Shown piece after piece: positions 10,101 through 19,693 of a stretch of DNA of 64,000 bases; positions within the stretch are counted from its first letter, which is position 1, and the number at the start of each line of letters is the position of its first letter. The position numbers and the translations under genes were made by a program. The notes under the pieces are model-generated. The model had not been told where the DNA came from, ran no database searches, and worked only from the letters and a program-made list of their open reading frames with translations. The stretch comes from Lysinibacillus sp. OF-1. Its GTDB lineage: Bacteria > Bacillota > Bacilli > Bacillales_A > Planococcaceae. Where the stretch lies: NCBI RefSeq assembly GCF_028356935.1, contig NZ_CP102798.1:2604001-2668000 (forward strand). The letters are read 5' to 3'.

Positions 10101-11005
10101 ACAGCATGAATGTGATTATTGTCGTTTATGGCATCAGATAATCTCTTTAGAACAATAGCAGCAACCCCTTCACCTCCGATAATTCCATCTGCACTTTCAT
10201 CAAATGGTGAACATCTATATTTTGTGCTTCTTACAACATAATCAGGCGCTTCCTCTTCCCAATAAGGAAATAAATTCAAATTCACTCCAGCGACTACCGC
10301 TAAGTTACAATCCCCCTGCTTAAGCGCATTTTTAGCAACATGAACAGCGGCTAAAGAAGAGGAACAACTCGTATTAATTGTCATAACTGGACCTTTAAGA
10401 TCGAATGCATATGATAAATGATAGCCCAGATTAGCAGGTATATTTGAAATAAAAGCCCGCTCATCTTTTTCTTCAAATAAATTTAAATAATCAAATGCAG
10501 GATGAGGAGTATGCGCTATAAATACGCCAGTATTTGAATCCTTTAGATGATTTTCCTTGTATCCTGCCATGTACAAGGACTCTAATGCAACCTGTAAAAA
10601 CAAACGCTCCGCTGGCCCCATAAATTGAGCTTCATGTTCATTCAATCCGAATTGTTCAGGGTCAAACTGTTCAATGTTCGTTAGCCATGAGCCATACGAT
10701 CTTGGATCATTCGTTAAATTATTTTTCAAATGGTTATACATGTCATGCAATTTAGGGTTAGAATTAACAATTAAATCAAAACGCTCTTTTGAAAATTCAG
10801 TCACAAAATCCTTTTTATTTATGAGACCTGTCCATAGATCATCCAGGTTTGAGACATTAGGAAATCTTAAAGACATACCAACAATTGCGAGTGGTTCACT
10901 TGTTTCTTTTTCCATTTCATCTAGTAAATTTAATGCTAAATTTGTATCCAACTTATTTTCTTCTACTAAACTTAATATTTTTTTAGACATTGTGCTGTAC
11001 ATCAT
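7157..11005 (-). CDS. AT-less polyketide synthase, KS-KR(degenerate)-ACP
   Basis: About 1282 residues from an ATG at 11005, chosen for GGAGAG 7 nt upstream; a longer in-frame start at 11023 lacks one. A short helical N-terminus precedes a ketosynthase (active Cys in TSCSSS about residue 212, His in EAHGAGT and in SNFGHMG). No acyltransferase follows. The KR half has a pre-KR subdomain and an NAD(P)-binding GGTGYLG (about 893). The catalytic Ser of FSSISS (about 1042) remains, but the expected Tyr of the YAAAN motif is Cys (ECCAVN, about 1055) and the Lys of the PKV motif appears as Arg (HNRV). The KR is therefore probably inactive or structural. The C-terminus is an ACP (GGSSL, about 1207). 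It should add one malonyl-derived C2 unit, likely left as a beta-ketone. Confidence 0.92.
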   Translation of the reverse strand: MMYSTMSKKILSLVEENKLDTNLALNLLDEMEKETSEPLAIVGMSLRFPNVSNLDDLWTGLINKKDFVTEFSKERFDLIVNSNPKLHDMYNHLKNNLTNDPRSYGSWLTNIEQFDPEQFGLNEHEAQFMGPAERLFLQVALESLYMAGYKENHLKDSNTGVFIAHTPHPAFDYLNLFEEKDERAFISNIPANLGYHLSYAFDLKGPVMTINTSCSSSLAAVHVAKNALKQGDCNLAVVAGVNLNLFPYWEEEAPDYVVRSTKYRCSPFDESADGIIGGEGVAAIVLKRLSDAINDNNHIHAVLKGSSISSDGASNGMQVPNPDAQSKAIMDALDDAKLSFNDIDFVEAHGAGTQVGDLLEVEGLKKAYLQKSNKTVECQLGSIKSNFGHMGDAAGIAGLIKAVLSIEKRTVPGLNHFVAENPKISFKETPFKVSSENKTFDEHKILRAGVNSIGISGTNVHVVLEEYRHHKQEQVTEKLTPLFISSKTRRALWDQIKTLASHLKNNENYSIQDLAYTLNNRRSHEQSRVCIFASDCHELLRKVERLLNVRTFEKVPKNFYTQGIFLADEHETQVDSIKNLDEFTASSSADKALMQRYLEGNNVTEECRELFKDGQLLPLPVSIFNTRRIWPSSKEAFQNQTKELFFEKKWLYYPYDKTTTDVALKAGSTWLFFVNKDDENIVELKNRMAALGIKIIEVLESDKFVKYTTEQYGIDINSEKDMYKLFENIGVDELRNLKGIIHSYTFKHLDETMETKENMEKSQEEGIFSLFNITKMLLEFEVTHPIQLNVMSSLTEQVQDNEKIIPARVTTFGLAKVISQEQPTISSYSIDHDLDGSSQDIATQLLKELQQDKDHRPELVAFRKSKRYTKVIERQSDDFNGNEIIVRENGNYVIAGGTGYLGVQLGKFLSEKQNVNIILLARNLLPDRMEWAKIIENNQPEDEMLIYKLTSIMEIESRGSTVTILQCDVTDEHAVKETFAKIRQDFGEINGAFMLVKQLYHLWIKELTLSQFKKGIHNRVIGTYLVEKELNPEPLDFFILFSSISSLMGTKSASECCAVNQYLDSMAGYLNQKGINGKTMNFTLILDDKKDFGSDTAIPPIDFVDFQNSLNLFFTKGYEWSLISRFDLEQVHYLKPVIKIPFGERFWNEVERFNQSKNNQNESISTEEVVVKSEFTLSEIEASIREIWKTVLGISTIKEIDNFFSLGGSSLSALRFVHLFKNKFIDLKFEISDLYSNPTFQDQIVYCDHFYNAKDELSDILEAFESDDISSEEALSLLLNKH

Positions 11006-12296
11006 TTTCTTCTCTCCTATCAAAGTCTTTAATGTATTTTAGTTGAGCGAAAATTGCCACAGTTAATATAATTAAGCCTCCAGCTAGTAGGAGTAGTGTC
11101 CCATACACTCCTCGTTCTCCACTACCTAAATAAGGGATAATATTTACGTTTGAGGCAACTAATTTATCAGCAAGTATTCCTCCTAAAATGTAAGCGACGG
11201 GTAATGAAATCCAAGCGAATGTTCTAGCAATTGAAAAAACTCTTCCTAATAAATTGGGCTCCGTATGAAGTTGAATTAAAGTTAGTGTACCTGTATTAAC
11301 CACTGGCAGTAATAACCCTAAACCACCCCAAAAAACGGCAATTAATAGCATATTATTGAATAACCCTGTTAACGTTATAAAAACACCAATACCAAAATTC
11401 GAAATTAGTACTAACCATATGATGTGTTTCTTCAATTTGATGAATGACATTAGTATTCCGCCTAATACCATCCCTCCTCCATATATAGAGCTTAGTAAAC
11501 CAAATTGTTCAACGGTTCCAAAGCTCAATATATACGGCTGTCCAACTACTTGATTGAACCCTAGTGCAAAATTTAAAACCGTAAATAGTAACACTAACGT
11601 AAGAAGTGATTTATGCTTGATTAAATAATTGAAACCATCTTTTAGATCACCTAAAATGGAGTTATTTTCATTGCTATCTTCATTGTCACTGTTCTCTTTC
11701 ACGCTTAATTTTGTCCAAAGTATTAAGAGAATAGGAATGGCAATACAATAAGTAACTAGCTCTGCCCCAATGATATAGATAATACTTCCAAATCCCATTA
11801 TTACACCACCAATAACAGGACCCAGAACATCACTAGTCGATGATGCCATGGAAAATACACCATTAGCTCTAGATAACTTTTCCTTTGGCACTAGGTTAGG
11901 TGCTAATGTTTGTAATGCTGGTGTTTGCATAGAGCTAACTATAGAAAGAGATATAGCACCAGCAATTACATGAACCATACTTATATTCCCTAGTAAAAGG
12001 GAGGAGAAAATTATTGAAGAAATAATTAGTCCAATAATATCTCCTAGTAATATTAATAATCGTGGACCTTTCCTATCTATCCAAATTCCTATAAAAGGCG
12101 ATAACACAATTGCTGGTAGAAATCCCGCAACTAAAACGACCGCAAAACTAGATACTTGACCTGTACTTTGGTAAGCCCAGACACCAAGCCCAAACCTTGC
12201 AACAGAAGAACCTAATAAAGATATAAAATGAGTAGCTACAACCATTAAAAAGATTGTAAATCCTCTGTTTGTTGGTTTGCTAAAATAAGTTATCAT
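10983..12296 (-). CDS. MFS transporter, putative export/self-resistance for the PKS-NRPS product
   Basis: 437 residues, about 12 hydrophobic segments, with an EntS-like MFS signature: 'ARFGLGVWAYQSTG' in TM1, 'PFIGIWIDRKGPR' as the loop 2-3 motif A, and a charged Glu/Asn/Asp-rich central loop (about residues 198-212) separating the six-helix halves. The start overlaps the stop of the upstream megasynthase by ATGA, and its end overlaps the start of the KS-KR-ACP gene by about 20 bp, so it is translationally coupled inside the biosynthetic operon. That position argues for efflux of the finished product or of an inactive precursor. Substrate is inferred only from context. Confidence 0.88.
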   Translation of the reverse strand: MITYFSKPTNRGFTIFLMVVATHFISLLGSSVARFGLGVWAYQSTGQVSSFAVVLVAGFLPAIVLSPFIGIWIDRKGPRLLILLGDIIGLIISSIIFSSLLLGNISMVHVIAGAISLSIVSSMQTPALQTLAPNLVPKEKLSRANGVFSMASSTSDVLGPVIGGVIMGFGSIIYIIGAELVTYCIAIPILLILWTKLSVKENSDNEDSNENNSILGDLKDGFNYLIKHKSLLTLVLLFTVLNFALGFNQVVGQPYILSFGTVEQFGLLSSIYGGGMVLGGILMSFIKLKKHIIWLVLISNFGIGVFITLTGLFNNMLLIAVFWGGLGLLLPVVNTGTLTLIQLHTEPNLLGRVFSIARTFAWISLPVAYILGGILADKLVASNVNIIPYLGSGERGVYGTLLLLAGGLIILTVAIFAQLKYIKDFDRREENDVQHNV

Positions 12297-15200
12297 GTAC
12301 TTTGGGGCTCCTTTGCATTTCCACTACATTCAACCAAAGCTTCTTCAAACTTAGATAAGAGATGTTGAGCTTTTTCATTACTAATCACTTGTGTATCTAC
12401 CTCTAAGCTTAGATTAAGTTTTCCATCCAAAATAAAAATGTTTATTTCCAAAATATTAGAAAGTTCATTATCAGGATGAATAGCAGGGGCCTGAGGAAGA
12501 TTTGAGGAGTACTGTAGCACTCCGTTCCCTCCATTTTTACTATTTGTGGAAGTACTAATATCGTTATCAAAATCCCCTAAATAATTGACCAATATTGATG
12601 GTTGAATATGCGTAATGTTGTTATTTTCTTTGATCCACCTTGCTATCATAAAGTCCAGTCCACTGCCAATTTCGCTCAATGCTTGTCCAACTGTGTAAAG
12701 CATTTCTTCGACAGTATTTATTGTCACCTGTAGCGGATACATCGTAGTAAACCAACCTATTGTTCTACTAAGATCTAATGCTGATTGGCGACTATCTCGT
12801 CCATGCCCTTCAAAGTTAAATAACACATCTTTTTGACCGAATAGTTGACTAAACGCTTGAGCAAATGTTACGGCAATAAGAACATCAGGTTTATAAATTT
12901 CTGAATGTTTTCTAGCATTTAAAAATTGCTTTGTACTTTCTTCACTTAGCGTTTTCGTTACATGATATCGATCCTTAAATAAATAATCTTTTCTGACAGG
13001 CTGAATGCATAATGGATGTACATTTTCCACATCTATATTTTCCCAATAAGAATAATTCGTGTGTAATTCTTTTTTATACAATTCTCCTATCCAATCCGAA
13101 AATTGCGTCATAGGGAAGCTGATCTTATCTTCACCATTTACAATAGCTACATAATTATTTTCTAATTCCTCTAATAGAACCCTCCATGAAACTCCGTCAA
13201 CGACTAGATGGTGAATAAAGAATGTTAAAATAGGCTTCTTAGATGTTAGGAACACTACTGCTCCTATTGGTAATACCTTTCCAAAATTAAAGTTATTTTG
13301 TAATTGGAATTGAATCTTTTCAATTTCTTCTTTTAGCCTACTTGGAGGTGTTAATTTTAGATCTTTCACAATTAGCTTAAATGTGTTGACTAAGCTTGGT
13401 TCAACAAAAGCCTTTGGTTTGCTCTCGTTCACATCAAACCATGTCAGCAAGCTCTCATTAACCGAAATAATTGATTGGAAAGACTTTTCTAAAGCAGCCA
13501 CATCCACTTTCTCAGGCAATTCTACTGACATTAATAAGTTCCAATAGTGGGCATGTTTAAATGTTTGTTGGAAGAACCATCTTTGCATTGGAGCAAGTGG
13601 AATCTCCTTAGAACTTAATTCCTGCCATTCTTTTTGAATGTCCATTTCTTTAGTAGTGTTCATAGCGATTTTTCGAATACTTCTACAATTAAAGATATGG
13701 TCAATTTTCAAATTAATATTTTTTTCCTTTGCCTTTGAGATAAACTTTAATGCCTTGATGGAGTCTCCTCCAATTTTAAAGAAATCAGAATCAATGTTAA
13801 ATTGACGGTCACTTAAAATCCCTTTTAGTATAGACAGCAACTCTCTTTCAACCTCTGTCAAACTACTAATATCATCTGTCTGAACTATTCTGTCGTCGTA
13901 TAATTCAGGGCTTGGCAGTGAAAGTCTATCTACTTTTCCACTATTAGCCATTGGAATTTGTTCTATTTTTTGATAATACGTAGGAATTAAAGATTCTGGT
14001 AAATATCGTAAAAGGTACTTTTCAATATCTCTTTGATTAATCTCTTGCTGACTGACTAAGTAAGCACACAGCTGTTCACCAGATTCATTTTTATATAATT
14101 TAACCACAGCATCTTTAATACTTGGGATTTCTCGCAAATATCTTTCGATTTCTTCTAGCTCCACTCTATGGCCACGAATTTTAACCATATTATCTTTACG
14201 TCCATAACAAACGATTTTTCCGTTAGGCAATACTTGCCCCAAATCCCCTGTCTTATATAAATAGCCTGAGTGTAAATGATTAATATAATTAGCTATAAAC
14301 TTAGTTCTAGTTAAATTAGACTCTCCCAAATAGCCTAGGGCAACACTCTCACCACTTAATACGATTTCACCAACACCATATGAAGGGACTAGCTGATTCT
14401 GATTGTTCAAAATGTAAACAGAAGTGTTATGAATCGGTAATCCGATTGGCGCATGGATATAATCTGAATGTAAATCTTCTTCTGTTACTTCATGATAAAT
14501 CGTTCCAACAGTAGCTTCAGTTGGCCCATATTCATTAATGATACGAGCATAAGGGAATTGATCTCTCAACGTTTTACATAATGATATATCTAAAGCTTCT
14601 CCCCCTAGGATGAAGCACTCTACATTTGGTGCAAATCTCTCATCCTCAATTAAATACTGGATCTGTTTAGGTGTGCCTTTTATCGTTATTGTTTCTTTTA
14701 TTTTGGCTACACTTTCAAAAGCCTGATCGATTTCTCCTTCACAGCATATTATTTTTCCACCCGTTATTAACGGAATAAACATGGAAGTAATCGTTAAATC
14801 GACAGATATTGAAGTGAAAAATGGCATATTTAACGATCTTCCAGTAGGTGAATAGTATGCAGTAGCCCAGTTCAAATAATTATTAAGGTTTTTACCTGAA
14901 ACAACTACACCTTTTGGTTTTCCAGTACTACCGGATGTAAAGAGAATATATGCAGGAGAAGTTTTAGCAAAAGAATTTAACTCAATCTCTACATGCTCGT
15001 CTAGATGAATTGCTTCACTTAGCATATTTTTAGAGCTGCTTTGTTTATATTTTGCGCTCTTCTCTTTAACAATGATGACAGCATCAAATCTATATTGATT
15101 TAGCTCATTGCTTACAGTGTATGTCTTCTCAGAACATTCAATTTGTATATCAGCACCGATATCACTGAGAAGCTCTTTTAAAATTTCTTCATTAATAAAT

Positions 15201-18200
15201 AAATCTGTATCCCAATCTAATTTAGTATTCTTATCCATATTTTCTTCTTTAAATGCTTGTAAAGAAGAGACAAATTCATCTTTTTTATCGATATTTAATA
15301 AATCTCCCAAGAAGATGATTCCGCCCTCTTTTAAAGAGTCAATAGCTTTTTGAAGTACCACCTTTAAATAGCCATAGCTCGGGAAACAATGAATAACACT
15401 ATTAATGACAACCGCATCTAATGCTGTTTCAAACTTCTTAAAGGCATGAGCCTTGGAAATGTCAAATTGAATATTGTTAAAGTTAGATTTTTGAGCAATC
15501 TGTTTATTCCTCTCGATAATGGAGGAAGATAAATCCATAGCTGTATATGTTTTCGTATATGGAGCAAGAGCAAAAGTTGTCAAACCTGAGCCACATCCAA
15601 GCTCTAATACATTTGAATCTTGAGGTAAATACTTTCTTATTTTGTTTACTGCATTTTCCGCATACTCTTGCATTTCTAAGGAACTGAAAGCTTCACCTGT
15701 ATAACTACTATTCCAACCACTAGCCTCTATTTCTGTTTTCTGCCCTTCTGCAAAATAGTTCCACAAAGATTCGTTCATTAATTCACTTGAATCAACAACA
15801 GCACACTGATCTAAATCTGTTTCTCCTAACACCATAACCGTTTGAATATTGTCATTTTCAAATAACAGCCTATTACACAATGAATAGAATTTCTTTTCTG
15901 AAATAATAACGTTAGCTTGACTTTGTTTGATAATAGATTCAATTCTTGCTTTTGGATTTTTAGGTGATACAGGTATAAATGTGACATTACTCATTAAACA
16001 AGATAAAATACCTAAAATGGCTGTTCTATTATTGTCAGAAATAATGACAATATTTTTGATTTCACTGTTGCTGTTCAATAATTTTCTTGCTATTGATTTA
16101 CTTCTATCTACCAACTCTTGATATGTTAATGAACCTTCGTTATCTTCTAATGCTGTTTTTTGTGGGTTCTTTTCTGCCATCATTAAAATGGTCTTTAAAA
16201 AGTTTCTGCCGTCTTCGACAAATTGACCATTTATAACACTTTTACTATTTTCTACATCGGTGTTATTTAATTCATGCTCATGTAAAACCATTTCCAGTAT
16301 TTGTAAATACGTTTCAATTAATGAATCAATAAACTTAGATGAATATACACCGTCATAATACTCAAGGTTGCAGAATAACTCTCCACTTGGTAATTCAACG
16401 AATTCGAATTCAAGATCCCATTTACTAGTTTTGTGTTCAGAAACAATAGGTGTTAATTCTGCATCGTCAAAAGCTGATGTCGTATTTTTAAATTTAAAAT
16501 TTTGAAGTGCCACGTTTATATTAAATAAAGGTGAACGACTAGTATCTCGAGGTAAATCTAATTTCTCCACTAATAAATCGAAAGGATATTCTTGATGCTT
16601 AAAGCTATCCAATAACATGGTCTTGACATTTCTTAATAATGTAAGGAAATCATCCTGTTCTTCATAATTAATCCTTAATGGGATAGTATTTGTGAATAAA
16701 CCAATAATTTTCTCTAATTCTTCATTCAATCTTCCAGATACTGGTGTTCCGATCACCATATCCGTATCTCCAGTCATCTGATTAATAAGTTTAAATACAC
16801 TTGAAACTAAAACCATGTATAATGTACTTTCATGTGTATTAGCAAAAGTTCTTAATTGATCTGCTAATGTAGCACTAATATCAAACCTTTTTAGCTTTCC
16901 TGTATAGCGGAAAGTACTTGGTCTTAATTTATCGCCTGTGATTTCGGTAATCGGAAGACTTCCGCTTAATGTATGAAGCCAGTAATCTTCATGTTGTTTA
17001 AATCTACCACTTTCTATATTTTCACGTTGCCATGCAGCAAAATCTACATACGTATTTTCTATTTGTGGCAATGTTTCATGTATATTATTACTATTGTACA
17101 AAGTGAAAAGTTCATCCGATAATAGCGATAATGACCAGCCATCTACTATAATATGGTGCATCATTAAAGCAAACAGACTTTTATCTTTTCCTGTTTTATA
17201 TACAAATACTCTTAAAAGGGGTCCCGTTTCCAAATCATACGGAGTTTCTTTCCAACGATTTATTTGATCCATAGCTTTTGCTTCAGCATTATCTTCTAAA
17301 TGAAAATCTTTGTATTCAAATAAATAGTTTGGTTTTTGCAGTATTTTCTGTTTATTTCCATTCTCATGCTTTACAAAAACTGTTCTTAACGATTCATGTC
17401 TCTGTGAAAGTAAATCGAATGTTTGGCGTAATCTCTCAATGTCAACTAACCCGTTAACTTTAAAAATAAACGGAGTATTGTAAACCATTTTTTGATCTGT
17501 TAATTGTTCTATAATGCTTAATCTGTTTTGACCGTATGATAATGGATATTCATGATTTTCAACACTAATTTGAGGTATTTCCTCTGTTGATTTTGAATGA
17601 TCATTGTTTAATTGTTTACTTAGTTGTTCAAATGTAAGGAATACATCATCTAATACAAAGTCTCTCTTAAATTGTTTTTTCAAACGAGTAATAAATTGTA
17701 GCCCTGAAAGAGAATTTCCACCTACTGATATAAAACTATCCGTCTGCTTAATATTCTCTGTTTCTAGGATTATTTCTGCTAAACGAATGATTTCTTCAAG
17801 ATTTGTTTTTCCTTTTACCTCTATAGCCTTTACGCCAGCCTCACTCTGTAACCAATAAGATTTCTCATCAAAGTAGTATGTAGGTAAAGAAATTTTATAA
17901 TTCTTCTCATCTTGGAATTGTTTATGCCAACTACATTTTTCACCTGTAATAAAATCTTCTGCCAATTTTTTGATATTGTGATCGTCATGGGTTGTCATAT
18001 CAATAATTTTTTCCCAATTAGCCATATCAAGATTGATTAAATTTTTACATGCGGCTATTAGATCGTCTATTGTCTCAGCAATAATGGCTACTCTTATTTC
18101 ATGATGCTCCCTACCTGTACACATCGTATATGCTAAATCACTTATATTAATCATATCCCCAGTTAAATTGGAGAAATGTTCAATAGTGCCTCGCAAAGAT

Positions 18201-19693
18201 AATTCAGATTTAGCAGAAAAAGGAATAACATATACTTTTTTATTATGATCTTTCTTATGGATTTCAGTCTTCGTTGGAGCTTCCTCTAATAGTAAATGTA
18301 CATTTGTACCATTAAAGCCAAAACAACTTACACCAGCTACAATAGGTTCATTTTCTTTTTTATTTTTTTTAATATTAAATGGTAATGTCGGAATAAAAAC
18401 TGGAGAATTGACAAAATCAATATGTGTATTTGGTTCAACTAAATTTATTGTAGGTGGAACTATTCCTTTTTTTATTACATGTAGCGCTTTGATTACACCC
18501 GATAAACCTGCAGCTCCATCAAGTAAGTGGCCAATATTTCCCTTCACAGAACCAATTGGCAAAAATTGTTTATCATTATTACTTCGTTCAACTGCTTCTT
18601 GAAGGCCTCGTATTTCAATAGGGTCACCTAAATGAGTACCTGTCCCATGCGCTTCAATATAGTCAATTTGCTCAGGCTTAATGCCAGCTAAATCCCAAGT
18701 TTCGGCTAATAAATCTGCATGTGCTTTAGGATTTGGTGCAGTAATACCTGCTGAAGTACCATCATTATTTACTTTAGAGGCAATTATAACAGCGTGGATA
18801 TTATCATTATCTTCTATTGCTTGATCTAAAGGTTTTAATAACAGCGCTACTGCCCCTTCTCCTCTTCCTATCCCACTTGCTGAGTCGTCAAATGGCTTAC
18901 ACTTTTGTTGCTCAGACATAATACCCGCAGCATTCATAAAAAGTTTTTCACTATTTATTGGATAAGGAAAAATATTAACACCACCGACTAATGCCGTTTC
19001 ACAATCATTATTCATTAAACCCACACAGGCTTCGTGAATTGCCAACATTGAAGAGGCACAGGTAGCATTCACAACATAAGACGGTCCTTTTAAATTAAAA
19101 ATATAAGAAATTCTTGAGGCCGTAAAAGCAGGAATATTACCTGGAACACTTAATGGTGTGAATTCAGCCAATCCTTCAGAGTAATTGGTCATAGCTGCTG
19201 AAATGTAAACACCTGTATTTGAATTTTTTATACGACTCCCTGCATAACCAGCATCTTCAAAACATTGGTATGCAATTTGAAGGAATCTACGCTGTTGTGG
19301 ATCCATCACTTTTGCTTCAGCAGCTGAAATATTAAAAAATCCAGCATCAAATTTATCAATTTCATCTAGCCATGCTGCATCCCAAAACGGCTTCTCCTTT
19401 GAAATTTTAAGTTTTTCCATATTATTAACAAGGAATCCCTCACACAACGCTTTCCTACTATCACTTAATTCTGTTATTTTGTCCTGTTCATTGCTTAAAA
19501 CATTCCAAAATTCATCAAAATTTTTAGCACCAGGTAATTCCGCAGAAATTCCGATAATTGCGATCTTTTTATCTACTTTCGGTTTAGACTCACTTTTAAT
19601 TTCATTCACCGATTCAATGATTTGTTTCGCTGCATTTTTTGTTAGTTCTTTATTTTTAAGAAGATTTAAAACTTGAGGTATTAATTTACTCAT
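12293..19693 (-). CDS. Hybrid PKS-NRPS megasynthase, KS-ACP-C-A[MT]-PCP-E (predicted D-Asn)
   Basis: 2466 residues; ATG at 19693 with GGAGG. Order: ketosynthase (about 43-470; Cys in NATCASS about 211; EAHGTGT; GNIGH), an AT-less linker, ACP (GGNSL about 656), C domain (HHIIVDGW about 845), A domain, PCP (GGDSI about 1976) and C-terminal epimerase (HHLVVDGVSW about 2164; EGHGRDS; GWFTTMYP). The A domain carries an inserted SAM methyltransferase (about 1310-1540; GWNSSYTG; motif I LELGCGSG about 1363) between the a2-like segment (about 1188-1230) and a3 (FTSGSTGKPKG about 1584). Pocket residues read D-L-T-K-I-G-E-V-G, matching the Asn code. The module should extend an acyl chain by C2, add a methylated Asn and epimerise it. 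The starter unit is not evident: there is no loading domain. Confidence 0.94.
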   Translation of the reverse strand: MSKLIPQVLNLLKNKELTKNAAKQIIESVNEIKSESKPKVDKKIAIIGISAELPGAKNFDEFWNVLSNEQDKITELSDSRKALCEGFLVNNMEKLKISKEKPFWDAAWLDEIDKFDAGFFNISAAEAKVMDPQQRRFLQIAYQCFEDAGYAGSRIKNSNTGVYISAAMTNYSEGLAEFTPLSVPGNIPAFTASRISYIFNLKGPSYVVNATCASSMLAIHEACVGLMNNDCETALVGGVNIFPYPINSEKLFMNAAGIMSEQQKCKPFDDSASGIGRGEGAVALLLKPLDQAIEDNDNIHAVIIASKVNNDGTSAGITAPNPKAHADLLAETWDLAGIKPEQIDYIEAHGTGTHLGDPIEIRGLQEAVERSNNDKQFLPIGSVKGNIGHLLDGAAGLSGVIKALHVIKKGIVPPTINLVEPNTHIDFVNSPVFIPTLPFNIKKNKKENEPIVAGVSCFGFNGTNVHLLLEEAPTKTEIHKKDHNKKVYVIPFSAKSELSLRGTIEHFSNLTGDMINISDLAYTMCTGREHHEIRVAIIAETIDDLIAACKNLINLDMANWEKIIDMTTHDDHNIKKLAEDFITGEKCSWHKQFQDEKNYKISLPTYYFDEKSYWLQSEAGVKAIEVKGKTNLEEIIRLAEIILETENIKQTDSFISVGGNSLSGLQFITRLKKQFKRDFVLDDVFLTFEQLSKQLNNDHSKSTEEIPQISVENHEYPLSYGQNRLSIIEQLTDQKMVYNTPFIFKVNGLVDIERLRQTFDLLSQRHESLRTVFVKHENGNKQKILQKPNYLFEYKDFHLEDNAEAKAMDQINRWKETPYDLETGPLLRVFVYKTGKDKSLFALMMHHIIVDGWSLSLLSDELFTLYNSNNIHETLPQIENTYVDFAAWQRENIESGRFKQHEDYWLHTLSGSLPITEITGDKLRPSTFRYTGKLKRFDISATLADQLRTFANTHESTLYMVLVSSVFKLINQMTGDTDMVIGTPVSGRLNEELEKIIGLFTNTIPLRINYEEQDDFLTLLRNVKTMLLDSFKHQEYPFDLLVEKLDLPRDTSRSPLFNINVALQNFKFKNTTSAFDDAELTPIVSEHKTSKWDLEFEFVELPSGELFCNLEYYDGVYSSKFIDSLIETYLQILEMVLHEHELNNTDVENSKSVINGQFVEDGRNFLKTILMMAEKNPQKTALEDNEGSLTYQELVDRSKSIARKLLNSNSEIKNIVIISDNNRTAILGILSCLMSNVTFIPVSPKNPKARIESIIKQSQANVIISEKKFYSLCNRLLFENDNIQTVMVLGETDLDQCAVVDSSELMNESLWNYFAEGQKTEIEASGWNSSYTGEAFSSLEMQEYAENAVNKIRKYLPQDSNVLELGCGSGLTTFALAPYTKTYTAMDLSSSIIERNKQIAQKSNFNNIQFDISKAHAFKKFETALDAVVINSVIHCFPSYGYLKVVLQKAIDSLKEGGIIFLGDLLNIDKKDEFVSSLQAFKEENMDKNTKLDWDTDLFINEEILKELLSDIGADIQIECSEKTYTVSNELNQYRFDAVIIVKEKSAKYKQSSSKNMLSEAIHLDEHVEIELNSFAKTSPAYILFTSGSTGKPKGVVVSGKNLNNYLNWATAYYSPTGRSLNMPFFTSISVDLTITSMFIPLITGGKIICCEGEIDQAFESVAKIKETITIKGTPKQIQYLIEDERFAPNVECFILGGEALDISLCKTLRDQFPYARIINEYGPTEATVGTIYHEVTEEDLHSDYIHAPIGLPIHNTSVYILNNQNQLVPSYGVGEIVLSGESVALGYLGESNLTRTKFIANYINHLHSGYLYKTGDLGQVLPNGKIVCYGRKDNMVKIRGHRVELEEIERYLREIPSIKDAVVKLYKNESGEQLCAYLVSQQEINQRDIEKYLLRYLPESLIPTYYQKIEQIPMANSGKVDRLSLPSPELYDDRIVQTDDISSLTEVERELLSILKGILSDRQFNIDSDFFKIGGDSIKALKFISKAKEKNINLKIDHIFNCRSIRKIAMNTTKEMDIQKEWQELSSKEIPLAPMQRWFFQQTFKHAHYWNLLMSVELPEKVDVAALEKSFQSIISVNESLLTWFDVNESKPKAFVEPSLVNTFKLIVKDLKLTPPSRLKEEIEKIQFQLQNNFNFGKVLPIGAVVFLTSKKPILTFFIHHLVVDGVSWRVLLEELENNYVAIVNGEDKISFPMTQFSDWIGELYKKELHTNYSYWENIDVENVHPLCIQPVRKDYLFKDRYHVTKTLSEESTKQFLNARKHSEIYKPDVLIAVTFAQAFSQLFGQKDVLFNFEGHGRDSRQSALDLSRTIGWFTTMYPLQVTINTVEEMLYTVGQALSEIGSGLDFMIARWIKENNNITHIQPSILVNYLGDFDNDISTSTNSKNGGNGVLQYSSNLPQAPAIHPDNELSNILEINIFILDGKLNLSLEVDTQVISNEKAQHLLSKFEEALVECSGNAKEPQST

